Source: Paenibacillus lycopersici
GTDB taxonomy: Bacteria > Bacillota > Bacilli > Paenibacillales > Paenibacillaceae
Reading direction: 5' to 3'
DNA length: 64,000 bases
Assembly (NCBI RefSeq): GCF_010119935.1
Contig: NZ_CP048209.1
Location: 4,033,001 to 4,097,000, forward strand
The notes under the pieces are model-generated. The model ran no database searches. It worked only from the letters and a program-made list of their open reading frames with translations, and was not told the origin of the DNA. Both the position numbers and the translations under genes were made by a program. This document shows, in pieces, positions 36,284 to 46,770 of the stretch (the stretch's first letter is position 1; each line of letters starts with the position of its first letter).

Positions 36284-37699
36284 TTACTTCGAAATCGCGT
36301 GGATCGGGTGACCCAGCGCCATCTCGGTTGCATCGAGCACGATTTCGCCGAGCGTCGGATGCGCGTGGATCGTAAGCGCGATGTCTTCGAGCGTTGCGCC
36401 CATCTCGATGGCCAGGCCAAGCTCGGCGATCATGTTGGACGCTTCGATGCCGGCGATTTGCGCGCCGAGCACGAGACCGTTGTCCGCGTCCGCGATCACT
36501 TTCACGAAGCCTTCCTTGACGCCGAGCGACAATGCGCGTCCATTGATGTTGAACGGGAATTTGCCCACTTTGACGTTGTGGCCTTTTTCCTTCGCTTCCT
36601 TCTCGCTGTAACCGACGCTGGAGCATTCCGGATCGGAGAAGACGACGAGCGGGATGCACTTGTAGTCGATCTTGCTTGGCTGTCCGGCAATGACTTCAGC
36701 CGCAACGCGGCCTTCGTACATCGCTTTGTGCGCAAGCGCCGGGCCGGCGATGATGTCGCCGATCGCGAAGATGTGCGGAATGCTCGTACGGCATTGGTCG
36801 TCGACTTCGATGAGGCCGCGATCCGTCATCTTCAGGTTGATCAGGTCAAGACCCAGCTCGCCGTCCGTGTTCGGACGCCGGCCGACCGTTACGAGCAAGT
36901 AGTCTGCCGTTACTTGCTTGTCTTCGCCGTTCACCGTGTACGTAACCGTAACGTCTTTGTCCGTTTGCGCGGCGCTCTTCGCTTGCGCGCCCGTGACGAT
37001 TTCCGTCTTCGACGCTTTCAGCTTCTTCGCGACGAGCGAGGACATATCGGAATCGAAGCCCGGCAGGATGCTGTCAGAGCCTTCGATGATCGTTACTTGC
37101 GTGCCGAACTTGGCATACATTTGGCCAAGCTCGATGCCGATGTAGCCGCCGCCGATAACGACGAGGCTCTTCGGAATTTCAGGCAGCGACAGCGCTTCTG
37201 TCGAAGACACGATGCGGCCGCCGTAAGGGAATGCTTTCAGCTCGATCGGACGGGAGCCCGTCGCGATGATGCAGTGTTTGAAACGGTAACGCGGCGCTTC
37301 CTGATCGTTGAAGACGCGCGCTTCGTTCTCGTTGATGAACATCACTTCGCCGGCGAAGAACTGGATCTTGTTCGCCTTGAGAAGCGATGCCACGCCGCCC
37401 GTCAATTTCTTGACGACGCCGTTCTTGAATTCCTGCACCTTGCTCCATTCCACCTTGACGTCGGATGCCGTGATGCCGAAATCCGAAGCATGGCTGATGG
37501 ATTCGTATTGATGGGATGCGGAGATCAGCGCCTTGGACGGGATACAGCCCACGTTCAAGCACACGCCGCCTACGTATTGTTTATCTACGACCAGTACGTT
37601 CTGACCAAGCTGCGCGGCGCGGATCGCGGCCACGTAGCCGCCGGGTCCCGCACCAATGACTAGCAAATCGATATCGAGTGAAGCGTCACCTACGACCAT
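36284..37699 (-). CDS. pdhD: Dihydrolipoyl dehydrogenase (E3)
   Basis: 471 residues. Reoxidises the lipoyl group of E2 with NAD+. FAD motif VIGAGPGGYVAAIRAAQ (residues 13-29), redox-active disulfide GGVCLNVGCIPSKALI (about 44-59), NAD-binding VIGGGYIGIELGQMY (about 180), and the C-terminal catalytic HAHPTLGEIV His-Glu. Four bases separate it from pdhC; GGAGG precedes the ATG. Fourth gene of the operon. Confidence 0.95.
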   Translation of the reverse strand: MVVGDASLDIDLLVIGAGPGGYVAAIRAAQLGQNVLVVDKQYVGGVCLNVGCIPSKALISASHQYESISHASDFGITASDVKVEWSKVQEFKNGVVKKLTGGVASLLKANKIQFFAGEVMFINENEARVFNDQEAPRYRFKHCIIATGSRPIELKAFPYGGRIVSSTEALSLPEIPKSLVVIGGGYIGIELGQMYAKFGTQVTIIEGSDSILPGFDSDMSSLVAKKLKASKTEIVTGAQAKSAAQTDKDVTVTYTVNGEDKQVTADYLLVTVGRRPNTDGELGLDLINLKMTDRGLIEVDDQCRTSIPHIFAIGDIIAGPALAHKAMYEGRVAAEVIAGQPSKIDYKCIPLVVFSDPECSSVGYSEKEAKEKGHNVKVGKFPFNINGRALSLGVKEGFVKVIADADNGLVLGAQIAGIEASNMIAELGLAIEMGATLEDIALTIHAHPTLGEIVLDATEMALGHPIHAISK

Positions 37700-37703
37700 A
37701 GTT

Positions 37704-39023
37704 TTAAACCTCCATTACAAGTAATTGCGGATCAGCAAGCAGCTGTTTGATGTAGTTCATGAAGTTTTGAGCTGTCGCGCCGTCAATTAGACGGTGGTCA
37801 AAGCTAAGGGACAGAGCCATAACGGAACCGGCGACGATTTCGCCGTTCTTGACGACCGGCTTCTCGGAAATGCGGCCCGTGCCAAGGATGGCGACTTCAG
37901 GGAAGTTGATGACCGGCGTGAAGAACATGCCGCCGGCGGAGCCGATGTTCGTGATGCTGATGGTGCTGCCGCGCATTTCTTGCGCGCCCAGCTTGCCGTC
38001 GCGCGCTTTGACCGCGAGGTCGCGGATGGCGTCGGCAACCATCCAGACGTTCTTGCGGTCGGCGTCCGGAATGACCGGAACGACGAGACCGTTATCCGTA
38101 TCGGTCGCGATGCCGATATTGTAGTACTTCTTGTAGACGATCTCTTGCTTCTCTTCGTCCAACGTCGCGTTCATGATCGGGAACTGGCGGCAAGCCGCGA
38201 CGAGCGCCTTCACGATGAACGGCAGGTACGTCAGTTTGACGCCTTTCTTCTCGGCCAGCGGCTTCGCTTTCGCGCGCAGCTCGACCAGTGCCGTAACGTC
38301 GACTTCGTCCATGATCGTAACATGCGGCGCCGTGTAGACGGATTTCACCATCGCGTTCGCGATCGCTTTGCGGATGCCCTTGAACGGCACGCGCTCTTCC
38401 GTACGGTCGCCCGACGGAACTGCCGCCGCCGCCGGAGCCGCTTTCGCTTCGCCGCCAGGAGCCGCCGCAGCTTCCGCCGCTGCAGGAGCCGCCGCGCCGC
38501 CGCCGGATGCGAAGGCCGTAATGTCTTCACGGGTAATGCGGCCGTTCTTGCCGGAGCCCGCCACGCTTGCGATGTCTACGCCCTGCTCGCGCGCGAATTT
38601 GCGCACGCTCGGCGTCGCCAGCACAAGGCCGCCGGCCGGTTTCGTCGCTGCCGGAGCCGCTGCAGGCGCTGCAGCCGCAGGCGCTTCGGCTTTCGGCGCT
38701 TCGACCGCCTTAGGCGCTTCCGCTGCCGGTGCCGGAGCGCTATGGCCTCCGCCCGCCGGAGCCGCTTGCTCGGGCACTTCGCCTTCGGCGTCGATAACGG
38801 CGACAACGTCGCCAACGTGGCAAACTTGTCCGTCCTTGACAAGCACTTCGAGCACTTTGCCGTTCACCGGACAAGGAACTTCCACGATCGCCTTGTCGTT
38901 CTGCACTTCCATGATGATATCTTCATCCGTCACCGTATCGCCGGGCTTGATATGCATTTTTACGATTTCGCCTTCATGCAAGCCTTCGCCCAGCTCCGGG
39001 AAACGATATTCAAACTTCGCCAC
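37704..39023 (-). CDS. pdhC: Dihydrolipoamide acetyltransferase (E2)
   Basis: 439 residues with a GTG start at 39023, nine bases after AGGAGG. Core subunit that transfers acetyl groups to CoA. One lipoyl domain, with the modified Lys in [11 protein letters not shown] (about residue 42); an Ala/Pro/Glu linker (85-130); the peripheral subunit-binding domain [19 protein letters not shown]...GRITREDI (about 137-170); and the catalytic domain ending in [10 protein letters not shown] with the active-site His. The 35-base gap to pdhB fits one transcript. Confidence 0.95.
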   Translation of the reverse strand: MAKFEYRFPELGEGLHEGEIVKMHIKPGDTVTDEDIIMEVQNDKAIVEVPCPVNGKVLEVLVKDGQVCHVGDVVAVIDAEGEVPEQAAPAGGGHSAPAPAAEAPKAVEAPKAEAPAAAAPAAAPAATKPAGGLVLATPSVRKFAREQGVDIASVAGSGKNGRITREDITAFASGGGAAAPAAAEAAAAPGGEAKAAPAAAAVPSGDRTEERVPFKGIRKAIANAMVKSVYTAPHVTIMDEVDVTALVELRAKAKPLAEKKGVKLTYLPFIVKALVAACRQFPIMNATLDEEKQEIVYKKYYNIGIATDTDNGLVVPVIPDADRKNVWMVADAIRDLAVKARDGKLGAQEMRGSTISITNIGSAGGMFFTPVINFPEVAILGTGRISEKPVVKNGEIVAGSVMALSLSFDHRLIDGATAQNFMNYIKQLLADPQLLVMEV

Positions 39024-39084
39024 GTCCCGTGACCTCCTTCCAGGTCTCACAACCTGCCCATTTGTCCTCTTGCGTTGTCATCCA

Positions 39085-40062
39085 TTAAAAGTTCAGCACT
39101 TGGTTCGCGGCTTTCACGATGCGATCGACGTTCGGCAGCCAAGCGTCCTCGATTTGCGCGAACGGATACACCGTATCCGGACCGGCAACGCGAAGCACGG
39201 GCGCTTCCAGGTGAAGAATGGCATGCTCGTTGATTTGCGCGATGATTTCGGCCGCGGCGCCGGACGTTTTCTGCGCTTCTTGCACCACGATCGCGCGATT
39301 CGTCTTCTGAATGGATGCGACGATCGTCTCGATGTCGAGCGGCAGCAGCGTGCGCAGGTCGATGACTTCGGCTTTCACGCCGCTCTTCTCCAGCTCCTCG
39401 GCCGCTTTCACCGCCGTGTGCACCATGAGGCCGTATGCGATGATCGTGACGTCCGCGCCTTCGCGAACGACGTTCGCTTTGCCGATCTCGACCGTGTACG
39501 CTTCTTCAGGCACTTCCGCGCGGAACGCATGGTACAGGTTCAAGTGTTCCATGAAGAACACCGGATCGTTGTCGCGGATGGCCGCGACGAGCAATCCTTT
39601 CGCATCGTACGGGTTCGAAGGCACGATGACCTTGATGCCCGGCGTTTGGATCGCGAGGCCTTCCAGCGAATCCGTGTGCAGCTCGGCCGCCTTGACGCCG
39701 CCGCCGAACGGCGTACGGAACACGATCGGCGAGTTGTAGCGTCCGCCGGAACGGAAACGCATGCGCGCCGCCTGCACGAACATTTGGTCGAGCGCTTCAT
39801 AGATGAAGCCGACGAATTGGATTTCCGCCACCGGACGGAAGCCTTGGATCCCCATGCCGACAGCCATGCCCGCGATCGCGGATTCGGCAAGCGGCGTATC
39901 GAATACGCGCTCTTCGCCGAATTCGCCTTGCAAACCTTCCGTCGCGCGGAATACGCCGCCGACTTTGCCGACGTCTTCACCGAAGACGATTACGTTCGGA
40001 TCGTTCTTAAGCTCCACGCGCATCGCGTCGCGGATCGCTTCTTTCATATTCATTTGAGCCAT
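39085..40062 (-). CDS. pdhB: Pyruvate dehydrogenase E1 beta subunit
   Basis: 325 residues. Forms the heterotetrameric E1 with PdhA; binds the pyrimidine end of thiamine diphosphate. Family regions [19 protein letters not shown] (residues 25-43), [16 protein letters not shown] and the C-terminal [20 protein letters not shown] are clear. AAGGAGG precedes the ATG at 40062. Confidence 0.95.
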   Translation of the reverse strand: MAQMNMKEAIRDAMRVELKNDPNVIVFGEDVGKVGGVFRATEGLQGEFGEERVFDTPLAESAIAGMAVGMGIQGFRPVAEIQFVGFIYEALDQMFVQAARMRFRSGGRYNSPIVFRTPFGGGVKAAELHTDSLEGLAIQTPGIKVIVPSNPYDAKGLLVAAIRDNDPVFFMEHLNLYHAFRAEVPEEAYTVEIGKANVVREGADVTIIAYGLMVHTAVKAAEELEKSGVKAEVIDLRTLLPLDIETIVASIQKTNRAIVVQEAQKTSGAAAEIIAQINEHAILHLEAPVLRVAGPDTVYPFAQIEDAWLPNVDRIVKAANQVLNF

Positions 40063-40106
40063 TGTCGCGAGTTCCTCCTTAAGCTAGCTTCTCTATATTC
40101 ATCCCA

Positions 40107-41257
<1,151 letters not shown>

Positions 41258-41352
41258 AGCATAATGCACCGAAATCCGCTGAACTCGGCAATTTTTTATG
41301 TTTAACCTTGCTAAGTTGTATATGTAACAGATATTAAATAGTGATAGTACAG

Positions 41353-41420
41353 TATAATACAACAGCAAGAGTTTTGCGGTTATCTCCGTGTTATCACCGT
41401 GTAATCGCAGTGTTATCGCG
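41353..41420 (+). promoter_or_regulatory. Candidate promoter and four 11-bp direct repeats ahead of the esterase gene
   Basis: A perfect -10 TATAAT lies at 41353-41358, without a convincing -35. Four consecutive 11-bp units follow at 41377-41420: CGGTTATCTCC, GTGTTATCACC, GTGTAATCGCA, GTGTTATCGCG. An 11-bp period places each copy on the same DNA face, as for an array of regulator sites. Confidence 0.5.
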
Positions 41421-41499
41421 GATCGCGGCCGACATTACGCCTCCCCTTTGTTTACCCAATCGACTCGCAATGCATGCAAGCGAAAGGAGATTTCATCGC

Positions 41500-42240
41500 A
41501 TGACGGATGAACGCTATTTAAAAAGAACAATCGTGAAGGAGGTCGTGCCGAGCCGTTATTTGCCGGAGGGCTCCCGAAATCTTCGCGTATATTTGCCGCC
41601 GGGGTATAATGAACTGCTCAGCTATCCCGTCGTTTATTGCCAGGACGGCGAGCAATTCTTCAACTTCGGCCGGATCGCGACGATCGCGAATCAGCTCATT
41701 CTGGATGAAGGAATCGAGCCCTTCATCATCGTCGGCGTCGACGTCGACCTCGATCGCCGCACCGCGGAATATGCGCCCGACGGCGATCGGCATGCGGCAT
41801 ACGTGTCCTTCTTCGGCGAGGAAATGATTCCTTTCATTGAAGGCAAGTATCCGATCCGCAGCGAGTCGGAGTCGCGCATCCTGGCCGGCGATTCGCTCGG
41901 CGGCTCGGTGAGCTTCCATATCGCGCTTGCCTTCCCCAAATTGTTCCATCAAATTATTGCCTTGTCGGGCGCCTTTTATCCCGCATCGCGGGAAATCGCC
42001 GAAGCGGCCGGCGACCTGAGCGACCTCTCGCTCTATATGATCGTGGGCCTGCAGGAGACCGCCTTCAAATCCGACCGCGGCGTATTCGATTTCGTCGCGA
42101 TGAACCGCGAGATGCGCCGGATCCTCGAAAGCAAGGGCGCGTCGACGATGTACGGCGAGCATGACGGCGATCACGTATGGGGCTTCTGGCAGCGGTTCAT
42201 TCCGGACGCGCTGCGCTGCTTCCTGCACGCCGAAAGCTGA
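41500..42240 (+). CDS. Esterase of the alpha/beta-hydrolase (IroE/Fes-like) family
   Basis: 246 residues from the ATG at 41500 (AAAGGAG, ten bases). Nucleophile Ser in GDSLGGSVSFH (about residue 128), oxyanion and strand motif RVYLPPGYNELLSYPVVYCQDG (residues 27-48), catalytic His in GDHVWGFW (about 231). Such esterases cut siderophore or other esters, but the substrate is unknown. No signal peptide, so intracellular. Single gene with a strong terminator. Confidence 0.85.
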   Translation: MTDERYLKRTIVKEVVPSRYLPEGSRNLRVYLPPGYNELLSYPVVYCQDGEQFFNFGRIATIANQLILDEGIEPFIIVGVDVDLDRRTAEYAPDGDRHAAYVSFFGEEMIPFIEGKYPIRSESESRILAGDSLGGSVSFHIALAFPKLFHQIIALSGAFYPASREIAEAAGDLSDLSLYMIVGLQETAFKSDRGVFDFVAMNREMRRILESKGASTMYGEHDGDHVWGFWQRFIPDALRCFLHAES

Positions 42241-42290
42241 TGCCCCGTATGCATTCGCTCATGAACCGAGCATGACGTACAAACAAAAAA

Positions 42291-42358
42291 CGTAAGCGCC
42301 CTCTCGGAGGGGCTTACGGTTAGAGTGCCGAGAAAGTCCAGCGGACTTTTCGGCACTT
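42291..42358 (+). terminator. Two terminator hairpins after the esterase gene
   Basis: A first hairpin, GTAAGC..GAGGGGCTTAC (42291-42318), has a T-run only on the minus strand. The second, AGTGCCGAGAAAGTCC with GGACTTTTCGGCACT (42324-42358), is followed by TTTATTTTTG on the plus strand and ends the esterase transcript. Confidence 0.75.
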
Positions 42359-43025
42359 TTATTTTTGTTTAGTGGCGGTCCCACATCTCGTTAATTAAAA
42401 AATCGATTAAAACCAATCTGAGCACGACTTTTCGAATGAGATATCGGCAATTTATAACTCTCTATAAAAAAACTGAAGGGTCTCTCCAGCCTGCGGTCTG
42501 CCTGGGGGCAGGCCTTTTGGTAGTCGTGTGATCAATGGGTGACTACTTCTTTGCGAGCTTCCCGCGGCTCCCCGCAGGAATAAGGTTGGAGCCATCACGC
42601 GCCGTCGCACTTCGCACAGGTAGCTGCGTGAAATGCAGAAAGAAGCGCTCAGGCTGCCGCTTCCCCGGCATAACTGCCGAAACCGCTTTGATCAATCGGC
42701 TTTTTGCCCGGCTGGGCAGCAGCACTGCCGTCGATGCAAGGAAGCGGACAAGAGATGCGTTATTGGCCGGTTTTCCTTGTTTTACCGTGTGCTTGCGGAC
42801 AGGAGATGCGCTATTTCGCCCAACATGGCAGCCATTCAGTGCTATCCGGAGGCAATAATGGATCCTGTGTCCGATCTCCAGCCCAAAACACCGATTTCAA
42901 TACAAATAGCGGATCCTGTGTCCGTTGCCCACAGGGGTTATCTCGTTCAGGCGATGCGACTTGAAGATTCGTGTAGTTTCTCGACAGCCTGACCGTAAAG
43001 CGCCCTCGCGGAGGGGCTTACCGTT
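42292..43025. repeat. Gene-free repeat segment bounded by near-identical hairpins
   Basis: The hairpin at 42292-42321 recurs with few changes at 42995-43025. Between them lie four copies of a roughly 20-bp repeat, consensus about CGGACAAGGATGCGCTATT: on the plus strand at 42744-42764 and 42795-42815, and inverted at 42854-42873 and 42905-42924. Several short open frames cross the segment, but none has a good ribosome site or protein-like composition. It could be a dispersed intergenic repeat or a non-autonomous mobile element. I see no transposase and no clear target duplication. Confidence 0.6.
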
Positions 43026-43040
43026 TTGTTGTTCGCGCGC

Positions 43041-43526
43041 CTATCGGACTTGATCGGGATGCTCGTCCCGGATGCGGACGAGCAAATTGTCGCAGCCTTC
43101 GGCAACGAGCTTGTACACTTCTTCGAAATTGCCAGTGTAATACGGATCCGGCACGTCGTCGTTCTCCTGCTCCGGCAGCAGATCCATGAACTTGAACACC
43201 TTCGTATTCCCGTCCGCCTTGCTGCCGAACACGTTTCTGACGTCGCGCTCGTTATTGCTGTCCATGCAGACGATATAGTCGAACCGGTCGAAATCGTCGA
43301 GCAGCACCTGCCTCGCCCGGATGCCTTCATACGAAATGCCGCGGCTGTCCAGCAGCGCGCGCGTCCCTTCATGCGGCGGCTTGCACAGATGCCAATCTCC
43401 CGTTCCGGCGGAATCCGTCTCGATCCGCTCCGCCAATCCCGCTTCCTTCAAGCGATGGCGGAAAACCGCTTCCGCCATCGGCGAACGGCATATATTGCCC
43501 AAACATACGAATAAAACCCGAATCAT
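43041..43526 (-). CDS. Low-molecular-weight protein tyrosine phosphatase
   Basis: 161 residues. P-loop VCLGNICRSPMAEA (residues 7-20; catalytic Cys in CLGNICRS) and the general acid Asp in DVPDPYY (about 125) define the family. It dephosphorylates phosphotyrosine, often in capsule or stress regulation (YwlE/Wzb-like). The ATG at 43526 overlaps the stop of the TRIC channel gene (ATGA), with AAGGAG upstream. Confidence 0.93.
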   Translation of the reverse strand: MIRVLFVCLGNICRSPMAEAVFRHRLKEAGLAERIETDSAGTGDWHLCKPPHEGTRALLDSRGISYEGIRARQVLLDDFDRFDYIVCMDSNNERDVRNVFGSKADGNTKVFKFMDLLPEQENDDVPDPYYTGNFEEVYKLVAEGCDNLLVRIRDEHPDQVR

Positions 43527-44218
43527 TGCCGTTCTCCTTCCTTGTGCTCCTTCTTGGCCGCTTCCCGGTTCTCGTCCTCGTACACCGACTGCGATAGCGC
43601 GTACTTGAGCGATCTGCGCGGCAGGCGCCAGCCGTAGTGAACGGACAACATGCGGAATACGATGACGATGGCGAACAGAATGAGCAGCTCCACCGGCGAG
43701 TCGAACCAGCCCAGTCCGATCGCGGCGCCGGCGCTCATCGCCCATACCGCGTAGATCTCGTCGCGCAGGACAAGCGGCTTCCGGCCCGCCAACACGTCGC
43801 GAATCATGCCGCCGCCGATACCGGTCAGCATGGCGGCGACGACTACGGCGCTGAGCGGATACTTGCCGGTCGCATACAAGGCGCCCTGAATCGCGAACGC
43901 CGATAAGCCGATCGCGTCGAAGAACGCCTCGCTTTTCTTCCACGTCTTGATCCACTTGATCGGCAGGACGAAAGCGACCGTCATCGCGATGACCGCCGTC
44001 TTGAGCAGCATGCCCTGCGTCCAGATCATCGGAATCGGCACGCCGATGAGCAGATTGCGGATGACCCCGCCGCCGAAGGCGGTGACGAGTCCGAGCACGT
44101 ATACGCCCAAAATATCGTACTCTTCCTCCATCGCCACGATCGCGCCGCTCACCGCGAACGCGATCGTGCCGATAATGCTGAAAACCGTGAAAATGTCCAT
44201 ATCCATCGCTGCATTCAT
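43523..44218 (-). CDS. Trimeric intracellular cation (TRIC)-type channel
   Basis: 231 residues with seven membrane segments in two repeated halves, each carrying the glycine motif VTAFGGGVIRNLL and LTGIGGGMIRDVL characteristic of TRIC/UPF0126 proteins. Expected to form a trimeric K+-selective channel in the cell membrane. A charged cytosolic tail follows. The ATG at 44218 has GGAGG about nine bases upstream. Coupled to the tyrosine phosphatase gene. Confidence 0.9.
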   Translation of the reverse strand: MNAAMDMDIFTVFSIIGTIAFAVSGAIVAMEEEYDILGVYVLGLVTAFGGGVIRNLLIGVPIPMIWTQGMLLKTAVIAMTVAFVLPIKWIKTWKKSEAFFDAIGLSAFAIQGALYATGKYPLSAVVVAAMLTGIGGGMIRDVLAGRKPLVLRDEIYAVWAMSAGAAIGLGWFDSPVELLILFAIVIVFRMLSVHYGWRLPRRSLKYALSQSVYEDENREAAKKEHKEGERQ

Positions 44219-44326
44219 CTCATGTTGCCTCCGCCGGCTCCGCCCTATTCTAAATCCTTTCCTATTTTAGCCGCGGCGGCCCTATACTTCAAGCGGATTT
44301 TGCATGAATGGGCGCATTGCGCCGGC

Positions 44327-46318
44327 TCATTCGTCCTTTTTCTCCGACGGCGTGACAATCGATACCCCCGGCGAGTACTTGCGCCCCATGAGCTTCCGTT
44401 TCTTCCGGTTCTCTTTGGACTCGAACACGATATCCATATCGTACTCGCCGCCCGGGTACAGCTCGGTGTTCGGGATGTAAAGCGACAGCCGTTTCCGGTT
44501 GAAGGTCATTTTCGACTTCTGCACCTGCACGACGACCTCCCCGCGTTCGTCGGCCGCGCGGAAGACGATGCCCGTTCGTTTGAGCGGGTACACCCAGACG
44601 CAATCGCCGACTTCGAACGGGCGCTTCTTTCCTTCCGTGTCGGGGAGTGCTTCTACCGGATCGGCCGGCTTCATTCGCGCAGGCTGCTGCTTGCGTTCGC
44701 GTTGCACCGCATTGTATTGCGGGAATTCGTACGATTGCGAATCCGCGTACTGGCCGCGCTGGCCTTCGGGGCTATCCGTCTCCGACGGTGCCGCCGCCTG
44801 CTTCACCCGTTGTTCCGCTCGCCGCACGACGCTCTCCGGCAATCCGAAGCGTCTGGCGATGGCGAAAGCGTAGCTGTCCCCGGCCTCGCCGATTTCCAAG
44901 CGGTACAGCGGCTTCAGCGTCTCCGCGTCGAAGGCCATTCTTGCATTCGTGCAGTCTTCCATGACGGAAGCGAATCGTTTAATCTCGTTAAAATGCGTCG
45001 TCGCCGCCACAAGCGAACCGCGCTGCAGCAGCTCCTCCAGCACGGCGATCGACAAGGCGATGCCTTCGCCGGGATCCGTGCCCGCCGCCAGCTCGTCAAG
45101 CAGCAGCAGCGAGCGGCCGTTCGCCTTGCGGAGCATTCCGCTCAAATTGTCCATATGCGCCGAGAACGTACTGAGCGACCGTTCGATGCTTTGCCCGTCC
45201 CCGACGTCCGCGAGCACGGTCTCGAACAATCCCAGCTCCGTCCCTTTATCCGCGGGCAGCAGCAAGCCCGACTGCACCATCAGCGCGAACAGGCCGATCG
45301 TCTTCAGCGCGACGGTCTTGCCCCCGGTATTCGGTCCCGTAATGATGAGCTGCCGCCAATCCCCGCCGATCTCCACGGTGAGGGGAACCGCCTTCTCGCC
45401 AAGCAGCGGATGGCGCGCGCCCGTCAAGCGGATGTACGGCCGATCGGTAACGGCCGGCGCTATGCCGCCGTACGTGCGGCCAAGCTTGCCCCTGGCGAAA
45501 ATAAAATCGAACGATGCCATCGCCTCCACGTTCCATCGGAACTCGGCGGCATATGCCTCCGCCTCGTCCGACAGGCGGGACAAGATCAGCATCCGCTCGC
45601 GTTCTTCTTCGCTCTTCCAGAGCTGCAGCTCGCCTTGCAGGTCCGCCACGTCGGCGGGCTCGACGAACAGCGTCTGGCCGCTGGACGACTCATCCCAGAC
45701 GGTGCCCGGCACCTGCCTGCGCAAATCGCGTTTGACGGGAATAACGAAGCGTCCGTTCCGTTTGCTGACCAGCTGCTCCTGCAGCGCATGCTTGTATTTG
45801 CCGAGCAATTGATTGATTTTGCGCTCGATCCGGTCTTCGGCCGCCGCGATGTGGCGGCGGATATCAGCCAGATAAGGACTGGCTTGATCGGTCAGCACGC
45901 CGTGGCGGATGCATCTTGCGAGCTCTTGGATCAGCTCCGGGCAATCATGCATCGAGTCGGCGTAGCTGCTGATGGTCGGCGCCGTCATGCGCTTGCTGTC
46001 CATGTAACGCTTCATCTGCGCGACCGATGTCAGCCAGGCCGCCAGCTGCCCGAGCTCCTGTTCGGTATAAATCCGGCCTTTGCCGAGCAGCGCCATGAAC
46101 GGGCCGATGCCTTCCATCGCCGAAAGCGGAACGCTCGCTCCCGTCGCAAGCAGCTTCGCCGCCTCTTCCGTTTCGTTCAGCCATGCCGTTACTTGCTTGA
46201 GCCGGCTGCTCGGTTCGAGCCGTTCAACCAGCGCTTTCCCTGCTTCCGATACCGTGTACGCTGCGAGCATCGATTTGATTTTTTGAAATTCCAACGCGTT
46301 CATCGTCGTTTGATTCAT
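44327..46318 (-). CDS. MutS2-like ATPase lacking the Smr domain
   Basis: 663 residues from the ATG at 46318 (AGGTGG). The MutS ATPase core is clear: Walker A ITGPNTGGKTVALKTIG (about residue 325), FSAHMDNLSGM, Walker B LLLLDELAAGTDPGEG (about 400), and AATTHFNEIKRF. The N-terminal core/clamp region (SSGQTLFVEP) matches MutS2 rather than MutS. A KOW-like region (GDCVWVYPLKRTGIV) follows. Typical MutS2 continues to about 780 residues with a C-terminal Smr nuclease; here the protein ends with a charged tail and no Smr. Roles of the family include recombination control and ribosome splitting. Confidence 0.85.
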   Translation of the reverse strand: MNQTTMNALEFQKIKSMLAAYTVSEAGKALVERLEPSSRLKQVTAWLNETEEAAKLLATGASVPLSAMEGIGPFMALLGKGRIYTEQELGQLAAWLTSVAQMKRYMDSKRMTAPTISSYADSMHDCPELIQELARCIRHGVLTDQASPYLADIRRHIAAAEDRIERKINQLLGKYKHALQEQLVSKRNGRFVIPVKRDLRRQVPGTVWDESSSGQTLFVEPADVADLQGELQLWKSEEERERMLILSRLSDEAEAYAAEFRWNVEAMASFDFIFARGKLGRTYGGIAPAVTDRPYIRLTGARHPLLGEKAVPLTVEIGGDWRQLIITGPNTGGKTVALKTIGLFALMVQSGLLLPADKGTELGLFETVLADVGDGQSIERSLSTFSAHMDNLSGMLRKANGRSLLLLDELAAGTDPGEGIALSIAVLEELLQRGSLVAATTHFNEIKRFASVMEDCTNARMAFDAETLKPLYRLEIGEAGDSYAFAIARRFGLPESVVRRAEQRVKQAAAPSETDSPEGQRGQYADSQSYEFPQYNAVQRERKQQPARMKPADPVEALPDTEGKKRPFEVGDCVWVYPLKRTGIVFRAADERGEVVVQVQKSKMTFNRKRLSLYIPNTELYPGGEYDMDIVFESKENRKKRKLMGRKYSPGVSIVTPSEKKDE

Positions 46319-46364
46319 TGCGGAATCCACCTTTTATCGTTGATTGGGCCATGCGAAAGGGTAC

Positions 46365-46410
46365 AAAAAAAACAGGAACGGAAAGCGCATAAACGCATTC
46401 CGTTCCTGTT
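46365..46410 (-). terminator. Terminator upstream of the MutS2-like gene
   Basis: AACAGGAACGGAA pairs with TTCCGTTCCTGTT and is followed by six or more T residues on the minus strand. It lies about 50 bases before the MutS2-like start, downstream of the candidate RNA and its own terminator. Confidence 0.8.
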
Positions 46411-46474
46411 CAAGGACATCGGCAGCCATGCGAAGGCAGACGCCGCCGATTGAGAGGCGGCCGTCGGCCGGCAT

Positions 46475-46722
46475 GAAAAAAAGCGTGCTCGAAGAGCACG
46501 CTCATTTTGCCGTCCAGCAGGCGGGAAATGGTCATGTTCTTAACTCATTGGCTGCGGACGCTGCATTCGCCGATAACAAACTAAACCTGCGCTAACCGGG
46601 CAAGTTCGCTTGCAATACGAATTCAGTTCCGCACCTGGCGGCGCTTCAGGCCCCAGGCAATATCCAATTTAGAAGTTAAGAACACCGACACGCATTAAAA
46701 TTTCCCCTTGCTGCATAAAGTT
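46475..46722 (-). ncRNA. Candidate structured non-coding RNA
   Basis: About 250 nt. A strong minus-strand promoter (TTGACT at 46753-46758, 18-base spacer, TATGAT at 46729-46734) leads into a region with no protein gene. It ends at a strong terminator, AGCGTGCTC-TTC-GAGCACGCT plus seven T (46475-46502). Inside, a perfect 10-bp pairing, GUUCUUAACU (46674-46683) with AGUUAAGAAC (46536-46545), closes a large domain. That domain holds CCUGGGGC...GCCGCCAGG and GCAAG-CGAA-CUUGC hairpins. The overall plan (long closing stem, GC-rich interior, own promoter and terminator) would fit a 6S-like or other regulatory RNA, but I cannot assign it. Confidence 0.55.
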
Positions 46723-46770
46723 ACCTTCATCATAGCTCCTGACCGCTGCCGAAGTCAAGCGGCCATTCGG

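Noticed and set aside
42535..42992. Overlapping short open frames in the repeat segment
   Set aside because: They run through the repeated elements, lack ribosome sites and have no protein-like pattern; better explained as repeat DNA.
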